Shown here: piece after piece, positions 1-5,897 of the stretch | Numbering within the stretch: the stretch's first letter is position 1 | How the letters are laid out: each line of letters opens with the position of its first letter | Origin: an uncultured Collinsella sp. | GTDB lineage: Bacteria; Actinomycetota; Coriobacteriia; Coriobacteriales; Coriobacteriaceae | Direction of reading: 5' to 3' | NCBI GenBank assembly: GCA_900548565.1 | Contig: URKV01000055.1 | Location: 1 to 11,329 of the forward strand | DNA length: 11,329 bases | The notes under the pieces: model-generated | Databases searched by the model: none | The model's input: the letters and a program-made list of their open reading frames with translations, nothing else | What the model was told of the DNA's origin: nothing | Program-made: the position numbers and the translations under genes

Positions 1-45
1 GATGCTCAGGAGTCTCGTGGGCTCGGAGATGTGTATAAGAGACAG
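1..45 (+). other. Untrimmed Nextera i7 adapter (not genomic)
   Basis: Positions 4-11 read GCTCAGGA, the N704 i7 index as written in the adapter primer. Positions 12-45 are the Nextera read-2 adapter, ending in the 19-bp Tn5 mosaic end (27-45). The three bases before the index fit the end of the P7 flow-cell primer. This stretch is library-construction sequence left on the contig. Translated in frame with the next gene it gives a false N-terminus beginning MLRSLVGSEMCIRDS. Genomic sequence starts at about 46. Confidence 0.98.
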
Positions 46-364
46 CAGCTACACCGTGACGGGCGACCGCCCCGCCATCGAGCGCGACCCGAACTCTCCC
101 CTTCTAGCAGCGCTCAAGCGTGCTGCCGATGACGTGACGGACGCGGACACGACCGTCGGCTTCTTTACCGGCTACACCGACACCGCCGTCATTGCCGGCA
201 AGACAGGTAACCGCAATTGCATGAGCTACGGTCCCGGGTCGCTCGCGCTCGCGCACAAGCCCAACGAATATGTGCCCCACGCCGATATCGTTCGTTGTCA
301 GCAGGTGCTAATCGCGCTCGCCGATAACGTGCTCTGGGACGCGAGCGGCCAAGTTGGGGCATAA
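46..364 (+). CDS. M20 family metallopeptidase (ArgE/DapE-like), C-terminal fragment
   Basis: This is the last 105 or so residues of an M20 zinc-dependent aminoacylase or peptidase. The family hydrolyses amide bonds of N-acylated amino acids or dipeptides in the cytoplasm, with ArgE, DapE and carboxypeptidase G2 as members. The visible part has the closing family signature: a GYTDTAV segment, then SYGPGS followed by AHKPNEYV, whose His is the usual C-terminal metal ligand. A final helix (DIVRCQQVLIALADNVLW) closes the domain. The N-terminal catalytic half is missing because the contig begins in adapter, not because of a mutation. Any start codon proposed before position 46 lies in adapter. The next gene follows 39 bases later on the same strand and is probably co-transcribed. 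The exact substrate cannot be told from this fragment; a DapE-like or general dipeptidase role is possible. Confidence 0.85.
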
Positions 365-403
365 TAAGCCGCGAACAAACCGACTCGTGCGTTAGGACCG
401 CCC

Positions 404-1087
404 ATGAAAGCACTTCCGTTTCCCTGCATCCGCCCAGCTCAGGACCGCGTGCTCGAGGCGCTGCCTGCAATGGGCAGCATCCTGAGCGGCAACGATGCTC
501 TGCGCGGAGCCCTTGCCGATGGCCTGATGCTCAAGGACCCGGGCGCAGCGTATTACGTGTACGAATGCTCAGGGGAGCCGGGGCGCGTGACGGGCGTTGT
601 GGCGATCTGCCCGACGAGTGTACTTGCGGGCGGCAAGGGCGATGCCAGCGCCGACGTGGCCGCCGCCGCGCGCGCGATCGCCGAGCTCAAGGTGCAGCCG
701 CGCCCCGTGTCGCTCGCCTACGAGGCCTCGCCCGTCATGGATATCATCCTGGGCGCCGCCAAAGAGGGCGCGTCGCTCTACGCCGTCACCGACCCCGCGG
801 GCATTACGCACCGCGCGTGGGAGGTCAAGCGCGAGGACGCCGTCGGGGCCATCCGCGCTATGCTCGACCAAGCACCGGAGCCGGCACTGGCCGACGACCC
901 CGCCTACGCTGCCGCGCTGACCGGGGCGTCGCAGCTGCTGGCCGACGATGCCCGTGCTGCCGGCACCTATACGGGCAAAGAGCCGTTCAACTTTGCCGTA
1001 GCTGCGCTCTTCCCCGCCGCGCAGGTCAGCGGCGCCGCGCCGCAGGTTCCGACAGGTCTGCTCACGCACCAGGTCGCGCGGTTCTAG
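404..1087 (+). CDS. Shortened DUF1015-like protein
   Basis: A 227-residue soluble protein. Several segments match the order seen in DUF1015 proteins, which are usually about 400 residues: an N-terminal PFPCIRP, a D-P-x-x-x-Y-x-V-Y segment (residues 45-53), a PLY-like segment followed by T-x-x-x-G-x-x-H-R-x-W (about 126-140), and a C-terminal LLTHQVARF that resembles the family's PTHR block. The family's most conserved block, ADGHHRY, is replaced around residues 163-175 by ADDPAYAAALTGA, so the key histidines are absent. The spacing suggests internal loss rather than simple truncation. DUF1015 has no firmly established reaction. The start is the ATG at 404, preceded by AGGA at a workable distance. 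It lies just downstream of the M20 peptidase and ends before a strong terminator at 1131-1173, closing the operon. It may be a degenerate or repurposed family member. Confidence 0.7.
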   Translation: MKALPFPCIRPAQDRVLEALPAMGSILSGNDALRGALADGLMLKDPGAAYYVYECSGEPGRVTGVVAICPTSVLAGGKGDASADVAAAARAIAELKVQPRPVSLAYEASPVMDIILGAAKEGASLYAVTDPAGITHRAWEVKREDAVGAIRAMLDQAPEPALADDPAYAAALTGASQLLADDARAAGTYTGKEPFNFAVAALFPAAQVSGAAPQVPTGLLTHQVARF

Positions 1088-1130
1088 CAAAACCAGACCG
1101 CCCAGCGCAAAAATCGGCAGCTCAACAAAC

Positions 1131-1173
1131 AGGGGGCGGAGATGCAGCAGGTACATGCATCTCCGCCCCTTTT
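1131..1173 (+). terminator. Intrinsic terminator after the DUF1015-like gene
   Basis: A perfect 14-bp stem (GGGGCGGAGATGCA at 1133-1146 pairing with 1156-1169), extended by a G-U and an A-U pair, closes a 9-base loop and is followed by TTTT at 1170-1173. The T-tract lies on the + strand side, so it ends the rightward M20/DUF1015 unit. The hairpin also lies 44 bases past the leftward phosphatase stop and could slow that transcript, although no clear T-tract is present in that direction. Confidence 0.9.
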
Positions 1174-1216
1174 GCGTCGAGAAGTTATGCCGGCGACCCG
1201 TGCCGCCGCGCTCGCG

Positions 1217-1852
1217 TTATCCGCGCTGCGGACCCGCAGTAGCCACAAGCGGTTCAAGCCCCAGCTCGCGCGCGTAATCCTCCTGCGTAAAAATCTCAAT
1301 CAGCTCAAACGTACCGGCCTCGTCGTCAAACACGAAATGCAGCACCGAGCAGTTGCCCGGCACGCGATCGCGCTCGTCGGCCGCCGCACCCTTCACGTGG
1401 TCCATGAACTCCTTGATGGCCGATCCGTGGCTCACCGCGAGAACGCACTCGTGGTCCGGGCGTCGCATAAGATCGGTCAACGTCGCCACCATGCGCTCGC
1501 GCACCTGCATCTGGCCCTCGCCGCCAAACTGGCAATAGAAGTCGCGCCATGGGCGTTCGGGCATGAGCATCACGCGCTCGGCCTCAAACTCGCCAAAGAA
1601 CCACTCGCGCAGACCGTCCAGGCGCTCGTGCGCCAAGCCCGGCCACAAGTTGGCGATAGTCTGCTCGGTGCGATGAAGCGTCGAGGTGTAGGCGTGGTCG
1701 GGCTCAATGCCGCGCGCACGTAAAAACATGCCGGCGCGCGCCGCCTGGTCGCAACCCAACTGCGTAAGCGGCGAGTCACTCCACCCCTGAATAATGCGCT
1801 TGAGATTAAATATCGTCTGTCCATGACGGACCAGATACAGGTCTTTATTCAT
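1217..1852 (-). CDS. Histidine phosphatase family protein (phosphoglycerate mutase-like), copy 1
   Basis: A 211-residue cytoplasmic member of histidine phosphatase branch 1, which transfers a phosphoryl group through a phospho-histidine. The N-terminal LVRHGQT gives the nucleophile His10 and Arg9. TLHRTEQT supplies the second arginine (Arg61). LREWFFGEFE carries the acid/base candidate Glu83. AVSHGS supplies the second catalytic His142. All four core residues are present, so it should be active. The substrate could be a sugar phosphate, nucleotide or phosphoprotein and cannot be fixed from sequence. The ATG at 1852 follows AAAGGA at good spacing. It sits 18 bases downstream of a close paralogue and is surely co-transcribed with it. 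A C-terminal extension of about 25 residues (about 187-211) is absent from the neighbour. Confidence 0.93.
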   Translation of the reverse strand: MNKDLYLVRHGQTIFNLKRIIQGWSDSPLTQLGCDQAARAGMFLRARGIEPDHAYTSTLHRTEQTIANLWPGLAHERLDGLREWFFGEFEAERVMLMPERPWRDFYCQFGGEGQMQVRERMVATLTDLMRRPDHECVLAVSHGSAIKEFMDHVKGAAADERDRVPGNCSVLHFVFDDEAGTFELIEIFTQEDYARELGLEPLVATAGPQRG

Positions 1853-1870
1853 AGGGGGTCCTTTCGTTTG

Positions 1871-2413
1871 TTACCAACCCAAGAGCGAAAACGCCCCGTC
1901 GCAATAGCCAAAATGAAGCACGGCACCGTTGTCGGGTAGCTCTCCCCTGCCAGTCACATACTCAAGAAACTCCTGGCAGGCTGAGCCGTGGGAAACCGCC
2001 AGCACGCAGTCGTGCTGCGGCCTGGCCATGATGCGGGACAGCGCCGCGACCATGCGCGACTGAAGCTGCACTTCCGACTCGCCGCCAAAGGCCACCGGAT
2101 AATCGCCCCAGGGCTGCGGCGGCATCTCGCGATTTGATGTGCCCTCCAGCGAGCCAAAATGCCACTCACGCAGGTCATCGACCAGCTCAATGGAACGGCC
2201 CTCGCCAACGATAAGCTCGGCCGTATGCCGCGCCCGGCCCAACGGCGAGGAATACACATGGTCAAAGGCCACGCCGCGCGCCTCAAACGCCGTACGCGCC
2301 GTCAGCGCCTGCTCGCGCCCGCGCGCCGTAAGCGGCGAATCGTGCCAGCCCTGCAAAATGCTCTGCACATTGAGCTCAGTCTGCCCATGCCGCACCAAAT
2401 ACAGATCTGCCAC
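1871..2413 (-). CDS. Histidine phosphatase family protein (phosphoglycerate mutase-like), copy 2
   Basis: A 180-residue paralogue of the downstream phosphatase with the same active-site set: LVRHGQT (Arg8, His9), SSPLGRARHT with Arg60, LREWHFGSLEG with Glu83, and AVSHGS with His142. The two proteins share long matching blocks (QGW-x-DSPLT, LREW-x-FG, FGGE, VLAVSHGSA-x-x-EF), so they look like a tandem duplication that has since diverged. I place the start at a GTG at 2413 because the protein fold begins there (VADLYLVRHG) and a purine-rich GAGGGGAGGG lies just upstream. An ATG at 2560 is in frame, but the extra 49 residues are Arg/Cys-rich, unlike any family N-terminus, and would overlap the nitroreductase gene and a hairpin. 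The catalytic fold is certain; the substrate is unknown. Confidence 0.9.
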   Translation of the reverse strand: MADLYLVRHGQTELNVQSILQGWHDSPLTARGREQALTARTAFEARGVAFDHVYSSPLGRARHTAELIVGEGRSIELVDDLREWHFGSLEGTSNREMPPQPWGDYPVAFGGESEVQLQSRMVAALSRIMARPQHDCVLAVSHGSACQEFLEYVTGRGELPDNGAVLHFGYCDGAFSLLGW

Positions 2414-2430
2414 ACACCCTCCCCTCGTAC

Positions 2431-2461
2431 CACCACAAAGGGGACAGGAGCCTTTGTGGTG
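2431..2461. repeat. Perfect 11-bp inverted repeat (hairpin) between nitroreductase and phosphatase
   Basis: CACCACAAAGG at 2431-2441 pairs perfectly with 2451-2461 around the 9-base loop GGACAGGAG. It lies between the nitroreductase stop (2497) and the phosphatase GTG start (2413), both leftward. In the leftward transcript no T-tract follows, so a clean intrinsic terminator is doubtful. A short ATTTT follows on the other strand, where no gene needs it. It may be a processing or attenuation hairpin, or a dispersed intergenic repeat. Confidence 0.7.
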
Positions 2462-2496
2462 ATTTTGCCGCCGGATTGCACCGCAACGACGCACAA

Positions 2497-3168
2497 CTAC
2501 AGCAGCACGTCGGCAAGCGGACGCTTGGGTACGTGGTGCACCCGCGCCTCGTCGCGCCAATAATTGATGGAGCCGTCGGGGTTGGAATCGATCGCATCGA
2601 TCACCTGTGTCTCGGCCGGAACGCCAAACGCCATGATCAGCTTGAGCTCATACTTGTCGTTATCGAGCCCCATGGCATCGATCGCGTGGGGCGTAAAGGC
2701 CTTGAACATGCAGGCTGCCACCTCGGGCGTGGCGCTGCGGGCGGCGAGCATCATCGTCTGCGCGGCAATGCCCGTGTCGACCTCGGTAATGGGAGCGGCG
2801 GGCTTGCCCGGAACGGCGCGCTCAGCAAGAATCGCGATGTAGCCGGTCGGGCGCTCGCCCTCATCGGGACCCGGCCAATCCTTGAGCGCACCGGCCCATG
2901 CAAGCTCGTCAAATACACGCGCGCAGTCCTCTGCACCGCTTACCACATGAAAACGCAGACGCTGAGCATTGGCACCACAGGGAGTCAGGTGCGCCAGCTC
3001 CGCCAGCTCAAGCAAAAGCTCATGCGGCACGCGCATGGACTCGTCAAAGCGACGGCACGTGCGGGCGCAGCGAACCAACGCATCAAACGCGTCCAAGCCG
3101 AGCTTTTCGCAACCCTGCTTTGCCATCGACTCAGCGCTTACCGGCGCTGCGGGAACTGCTTCGTTCAT
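2497..3168 (-). CDS. Nitroreductase family protein
   Basis: A 223-residue flavoprotein-fold protein of the nitroreductase family, FMN-dependent enzymes that use NAD(P)H to reduce nitro groups, quinones or other electron acceptors in the cytoplasm. CARTCRRFDES (residues 34-44) is the N-terminal phosphate-binding Arg region. TPCGANAQRLRFHVV (62-76) is the FMN-binding stretch equivalent to the usual P-S-x-x-N-x-Q. VDTGIAAQTMMLAA (130-143) is the dimer-interface helix, and IMAFGVP (178-184) is equivalent to the usual G-x-P. The length is normal. I chose the ATG at 3168 because GGGGGT stands about 6 bases upstream. A TTG at 3180 is in frame but has no ribosome binding site. Its physiological acceptor is unknown. 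The leader carries an iron-box-like site. The two phosphatases downstream on the same strand may be in the same operon, with a hairpin between. Confidence 0.9.
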   Translation of the reverse strand: MNEAVPAAPVSAESMAKQGCEKLGLDAFDALVRCARTCRRFDESMRVPHELLLELAELAHLTPCGANAQRLRFHVVSGAEDCARVFDELAWAGALKDWPGPDEGERPTGYIAILAERAVPGKPAAPITEVDTGIAAQTMMLAARSATPEVAACMFKAFTPHAIDAMGLDNDKYELKLIMAFGVPAETQVIDAIDSNPDGSINYWRDEARVHHVPKRPLADVLL

Positions 3169-3196
3169 AGGGACCCCCAATACAAGCCAATTGTCC

Positions 3197-3215
3197 TTAG
3201 GAAAATCTAACCTAA
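3197..3215 (-). promoter_or_regulatory. Candidate DtxR/IdeR-type iron box upstream of nitroreductase
   Basis: On the leftward strand the site reads TTAGGTTAGATTTTCCTAA. It matches the published DtxR consensus TTAGGTTAGCCTAACCTAA at 15 of 19 positions, with both outer arms (TTAGG and CCTAA) intact. It lies 29 bases upstream of the nitroreductase ATG, where a bound repressor would block transcription start or early elongation. This would make the gene iron- or manganese-responsive. That is an inference; no regulator gene is in the window. Confidence 0.55.
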
Positions 3216-3305
3216 AACGTAGGCAATAACGAACAGGGCTGCAATGTTCTACAATTGTTGATTAATCCTCACTGGAGCGGGAACAAAAGTAACAATTCGG
3301 GAATG

Positions 3306-3334
3306 TGGGGCGGCAATTCGTCCTTCCCGCCCCA
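3306..3334 (+). other. GC-rich hairpin upstream of the HdeD-like gene
   Basis: TGGGGCGG at 3306-3313 pairs with CCGCCCCA at 3327-3334 around a 13-base loop. There is no T-tract, so it is not a terminator. It sits about 100 bases ahead of the HdeD-like start in a 264-base divergent gap and could be a leader structure. No convincing -35/-10 pair was found for the rightward operon. Confidence 0.35.
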
Positions 3335-3432
3335 TGCATCGGCGCCCTTGGGCGATACTTGTTGCAGCACTTTTGGCGTACGCCGCACGGAGAGCAATGA
3401 ACGCGACGTGCGCCACACGGAAAGGAAACATT

Positions 3433-4035
3433 ATGGGCATCTTTAAGAACGATGACCAAAAATCGAGCCAATTTGGATTTGACGAGAAAAGCATGGCGGG
3501 CAAAGCCGTCAAGGCTGTGCGCTGGATCTACGCCATCACGGGCGTCGTGGCGTTCATTGCTGGTATCGCGCTGCTTTTTGCACCCGCCAAGTCCCTCGTC
3601 TTTTTGACGACCGTCCTGGGCTTCTACTTTGTGATTACGGCAGCCATCAGGCTGTTCGCTGCCATTTTTGAGCCGCTGCTGCCCACCGGCTGGCGCGTGA
3701 CGAGCATCATCTCCAGCCTACTCATTATCTTGGGCGGCGTCATAATCCTGCGCAACCAGGCCTTCTCGACCGCGACGCTCACCACGATGGTGGTTATCGT
3801 GGCCGGCTTTGGCTGGATTGTCGAAGGTGTCATGTCCATTCTGGAGTCCGAGCTTTCGTCCAACCGCGCCCTCGCCATCCTGAGCGGCGCGCTCTCCATC
3901 ATCGCCGGCATGTTCGTGTTTATCTATCCGCTGTGGTCGGCCAAGATGCTCGTCATCTTTAGCGGCGCCGCGCTGCTGGTGTTTGGCGTTACGCTGATTG
4001 TTCGCGCTATTCAATTTGGCAAACTGGTGCACTAG
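3433..4035 (+). CDS. HdeD family (DUF308) six-helix membrane protein
   Basis: A 200-residue inner-membrane protein. A short polar, cytoplasmic N-terminus of about 27 residues is followed by six evenly spaced hydrophobic helices: about 29-49, 56-80, 87-106, 112-136, 144-164 and 167-192. This is the DUF308 pattern of paired helices with short turns. HdeD of Escherichia coli is linked to acid stress at high cell density, but DUF308 proteins elsewhere have no established mechanism. The start is the ATG at 3433, with AAAGGAAA just upstream; an in-frame ATG at 3334 would add 33 residues with no family resemblance or ribosome binding site. The stop codon touches the start codon of the next gene, so the two are translationally coupled. 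Confidence 0.88.
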   Translation: MGIFKNDDQKSSQFGFDEKSMAGKAVKAVRWIYAITGVVAFIAGIALLFAPAKSLVFLTTVLGFYFVITAAIRLFAAIFEPLLPTGWRVTSIISSLLIILGGVIILRNQAFSTATLTTMVVIVAGFGWIVEGVMSILESELSSNRALAILSGALSIIAGMFVFIYPLWSAKMLVIFSGAALLVFGVTLIVRAIQFGKLVH

Positions 4036-4518
4036 ATGCCGCGAACGCTCTTTATTGACGCCGACGCCTGCCCGGTCACGCGCGAGTCGATTGACTGCGC
4101 GCGGCGCGCGGGCGTCGCCGTTGTTATCGCCGGCAACAGCACGCAAAACCTGGAACGGCACATTCGCCGCGACGACCCGCGCGATGCCGAGCACGCGCGG
4201 CGCGGCTTTTGGGTCACGACGCTCGATGTGAGCGTGGGCGCCGACAGCGCCGACTTTGCCATTGTCGAACGCCTGCAGGCGGGCGACGTGGTCGTGACGC
4301 AGGACATTGGCTTGGCGAGCATGGTACTCGGGCGCGATGCCGCCGCCATCGGCGTGCGCGGACGCGTCTACGATAAGGCGACCATCGACATGCAACTGTT
4401 TATTCGCCACGAGGAAAAGAAGGTGCGCCGCGCCGGCGGTCGCACTCGCGGACCGGCGGCATTTACCAGCGAAGACCGCGCTCGTTTTAAGCGAAACCTC
4501 ACCGAGCTGCTGCGCTAA
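4036..4518 (+). CDS. YaiI/YqxD family protein (DUF188, UPF0178)
   Basis: A 160-residue soluble protein. It opens with the family hallmark FIDADACPV (Asp8, Asp10, Cys12). It continues with a VVTQDIGLA block (about 89-97) and a C-terminal GRTRGPAAFTSEDRARF segment equivalent to the family's G-P-x-x-F-x-x-x-D-R-x-x-F. The acidic start and the TQD block recall PIN-type nuclease folds, to which this family has been compared, but no activity is established. Length is normal (about 150 residues). The ATG follows the TAG stop of the HdeD-like gene with no gap and no separate promoter, so coupled translation is likely. A strong terminator follows within a few bases. Confidence 0.92.
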   Translation: MPRTLFIDADACPVTRESIDCARRAGVAVVIAGNSTQNLERHIRRDDPRDAEHARRGFWVTTLDVSVGADSADFAIVERLQAGDVVVTQDIGLASMVLGRDAAAIGVRGRVYDKATIDMQLFIRHEEKKVRRAGGRTRGPAAFTSEDRARFKRNLTELLR

Positions 4519-4520
4519 CC

Positions 4521-4565
4521 AAGGTAGATTTTTGGGACATGCCTAAAAATCTACCTTTTTGTTTT
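4521..4565 (+). terminator. Intrinsic terminator after the YaiI gene; repeat copy A
   Basis: Positions 4521-4536 pair with 4542-4557 over 16 bp (one G-U) around the loop ACATG, and the run TTTTTGTTTT follows from 4556. It ends the HdeD/YaiI operon three bases after the stop codon. The sequence is also a near copy, in inverted orientation, of the element at 4591-4627, including the loop-region core GGGACATG. Confidence 0.92.
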
Positions 4566-4590
4566 GGCAGCGGGGAATGCCCTGGTCACA

Positions 4591-4627
4591 GAGGTAGATC
4601 GTAAGACATGTCCCAATAATCTACTTA
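4591..4627 (-). repeat. Inverted, degenerate copy B of the hairpin repeat
   Basis: Read leftwards this matches copy A (4521-4557) at about 29 of 36 positions. It keeps GTAGATT, the core TTGGGACATG and ATCTACCT, while several stem pairs are lost, leaving an outer stem of about 8 bp (4592-4599 with 4619-4626). It overlaps the stop codon of the leftward exporter gene. With no T-tract it is a weak terminator at best. The pair looks like a dispersed intergenic repeat placed at a convergent gene junction. Confidence 0.7.
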
Positions 4628-5725
4628 AAGGCCAACGGCGGATAGGATGAGGCCCCAGCCGGCACCGATGACGTACATCATGATCAGGAACAGGACGTTT
4701 TCGCGGGCGCTGCGGTTGGTGCGGAACAGCACCAGGTAGCCCACACCAGCAGAGATGAGCGTGCCGGCGAGCATCGGGGCCAGCTGCAGCGCGCCTTCCA
4801 GGTACAGTTGTGTGATGACGACGCTGGCCGAGCAGTTGGGAATCAGGCCGACAAGCGCCGAACCCAGGACGGCGAGCGTCTCGTTGCCACGCAGGAACTG
4901 CTCGATCGCGGACTCGCCGAAGGTCTCGAGCACGGCGACCAGAATCAGCGTCACCAGAAAAATGAATACCGATACCTGCACGGTGTGCGAGATGGCGCTG
5001 CGGATGATCGACAGGACGGGCGCACCTTCGTGGGAGCGACCGTGGTCGTGCCCATGGCCGTGGTGGTGCTCATGCTCGCCCGTGTGACCGTGATCATGGC
5101 TGTGTCCGTGGTCGCGCTCGTGTTCATCTTCATCATCATCGCAACCGCAATGATCGCGCTCGCACAGCTCATGGATGTGATCGGCGCTCACGCCCGCCTC
5201 GGCCACCTCGTCGATGATGTCACCGCCGCTGTGGTCGTCGTGCGCGCAGTTCACATGAGCCGGATTGGCAGCGGTCCCCAGCACGGTACGGCGAATCGCC
5301 GCATGCGCGCGAACGTTACGACGCAGGCCGCGGATAGCCGCGTCCACGATAAAGCCCGTGACCAGCGCGATCAGTGCCTTCGAAGCCAAAAGCATCGCCA
5401 TGGTCTGCACGGGCACCTGCTCGGCGAGCAACAGCGGCAGCATCTCATCGGAGGTCGAAAGGAACACCGCCACCAACGTGCCCAAGGTCACGACACGACC
5501 GGCGTACAGCGTGGCCGCCATTGCCGAAAAGCCGCACTGCGGCACCATGCCCAGCAACGAGCCAACCACGGGGCCCGCGGCACCGGCGCGCTTGATGGCG
5601 CCGTTAACGCTGTCGCCCGCGACGTGCTCCAGGGTCTCGAGGGCCAGATATGTCACCAATAAAAACGGCACCAGCGACAGCGTGTCCTTGCCGGCGTCGA
5701 GCAGAATATCAATCAGTAAATCCAT
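4625..5725 (-). CDS. Putative 10-TM metal exporter (ArsP_2 type; annotated elsewhere as manganese transporter)
   Basis: A 366-residue inner-membrane protein built as two similar hydrophobic halves around a long polar loop. The first half carries GMVPQCGFSA (59-68) and the second GLIPNCSASV (293-302). These paired G-x-x-P-x-C motifs are diagnostic of the PF11449/ArsP_2 family and point to an internal duplication. The loop, about residues 135-235, holds CAHDDHSGG, HELCERDHCGCDDDEDEH and a run of about 13 His mixed with Asp, Glu and Gly (206-232), a plausible metal-binding or metal-sensing segment. Substrate is inferred from family naming (heavy metal or manganese efflux) and is not shown by sequence. 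The ATG at 5725 has AAAGG about 12 bases upstream. It is divergent from the exonuclease gene and convergent with YaiI, so it is transcribed alone. Its stop codon lies inside repeat copy B. Confidence 0.85.
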   Translation of the reverse strand: MDLLIDILLDAGKDTLSLVPFLLVTYLALETLEHVAGDSVNGAIKRAGAAGPVVGSLLGMVPQCGFSAMAATLYAGRVVTLGTLVAVFLSTSDEMLPLLLAEQVPVQTMAMLLASKALIALVTGFIVDAAIRGLRRNVRAHAAIRRTVLGTAANPAHVNCAHDDHSGGDIIDEVAEAGVSADHIHELCERDHCGCDDDEDEHERDHGHSHDHGHTGEHEHHHGHGHDHGRSHEGAPVLSIIRSAISHTVQVSVFIFLVTLILVAVLETFGESAIEQFLRGNETLAVLGSALVGLIPNCSASVVITQLYLEGALQLAPMLAGTLISAGVGYLVLFRTNRSARENVLFLIMMYVIGAGWGLILSAVGL

Positions 5726-5768
5726 GACGGATGGAACCTTTCGTGTCTTTCGGCAGCATTGTAAAAGT

Positions 5769-5785
5769 CCTAGCGGTCAACTAGG
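5769..5785. promoter_or_regulatory. Short palindrome upstream of the metal exporter
   Basis: CCTAG and CTAGG (5769-5773 and 5781-5785) flank the centre CGGTCAA, 44 bases upstream of the exporter start. On the leftward strand a TTGACC falls inside it and a TACAAT lies downstream, but their spacing of 11 bases is too short for a normal promoter. It may be an operator for a metal-responsive repressor; it does not match the DtxR or MntR consensus well. There is no sign of a yybP-ykoY manganese riboswitch in this short leader. Confidence 0.3.
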
Positions 5786-5897
5786 GTATTGTAGTTGTCC
5801 CGGGCGCGGTGCCAATAGTTGCCCATGGTAAACTATCATCTCGCCACATCTTAATGACCCTGAGCCGCACGACGCGGCCCATCCAAGGAGCAGTTAT

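Noticed and set aside
2414..2560. Upstream ATG start for the second phosphatase, adding 49 residues
   Set aside because: The extension is Arg/Cys-rich, crosses a hairpin and overlaps the nitroreductase gene, whereas the GTG at 2413 begins the fold exactly and follows a purine-rich site.
3334..3432. Upstream ATG start for the HdeD-like protein
   Set aside because: No ribosome binding site, and the added peptide is unlike the family. The ATG at 3433 has AAAGGAAA in place.
5726..5897. Manganese riboswitch (yybP-ykoY) ahead of the exporter
   Set aside because: The 172-base divergent gap is too short on the leftward side, and I could not find the conserved paired loops of that riboswitch.
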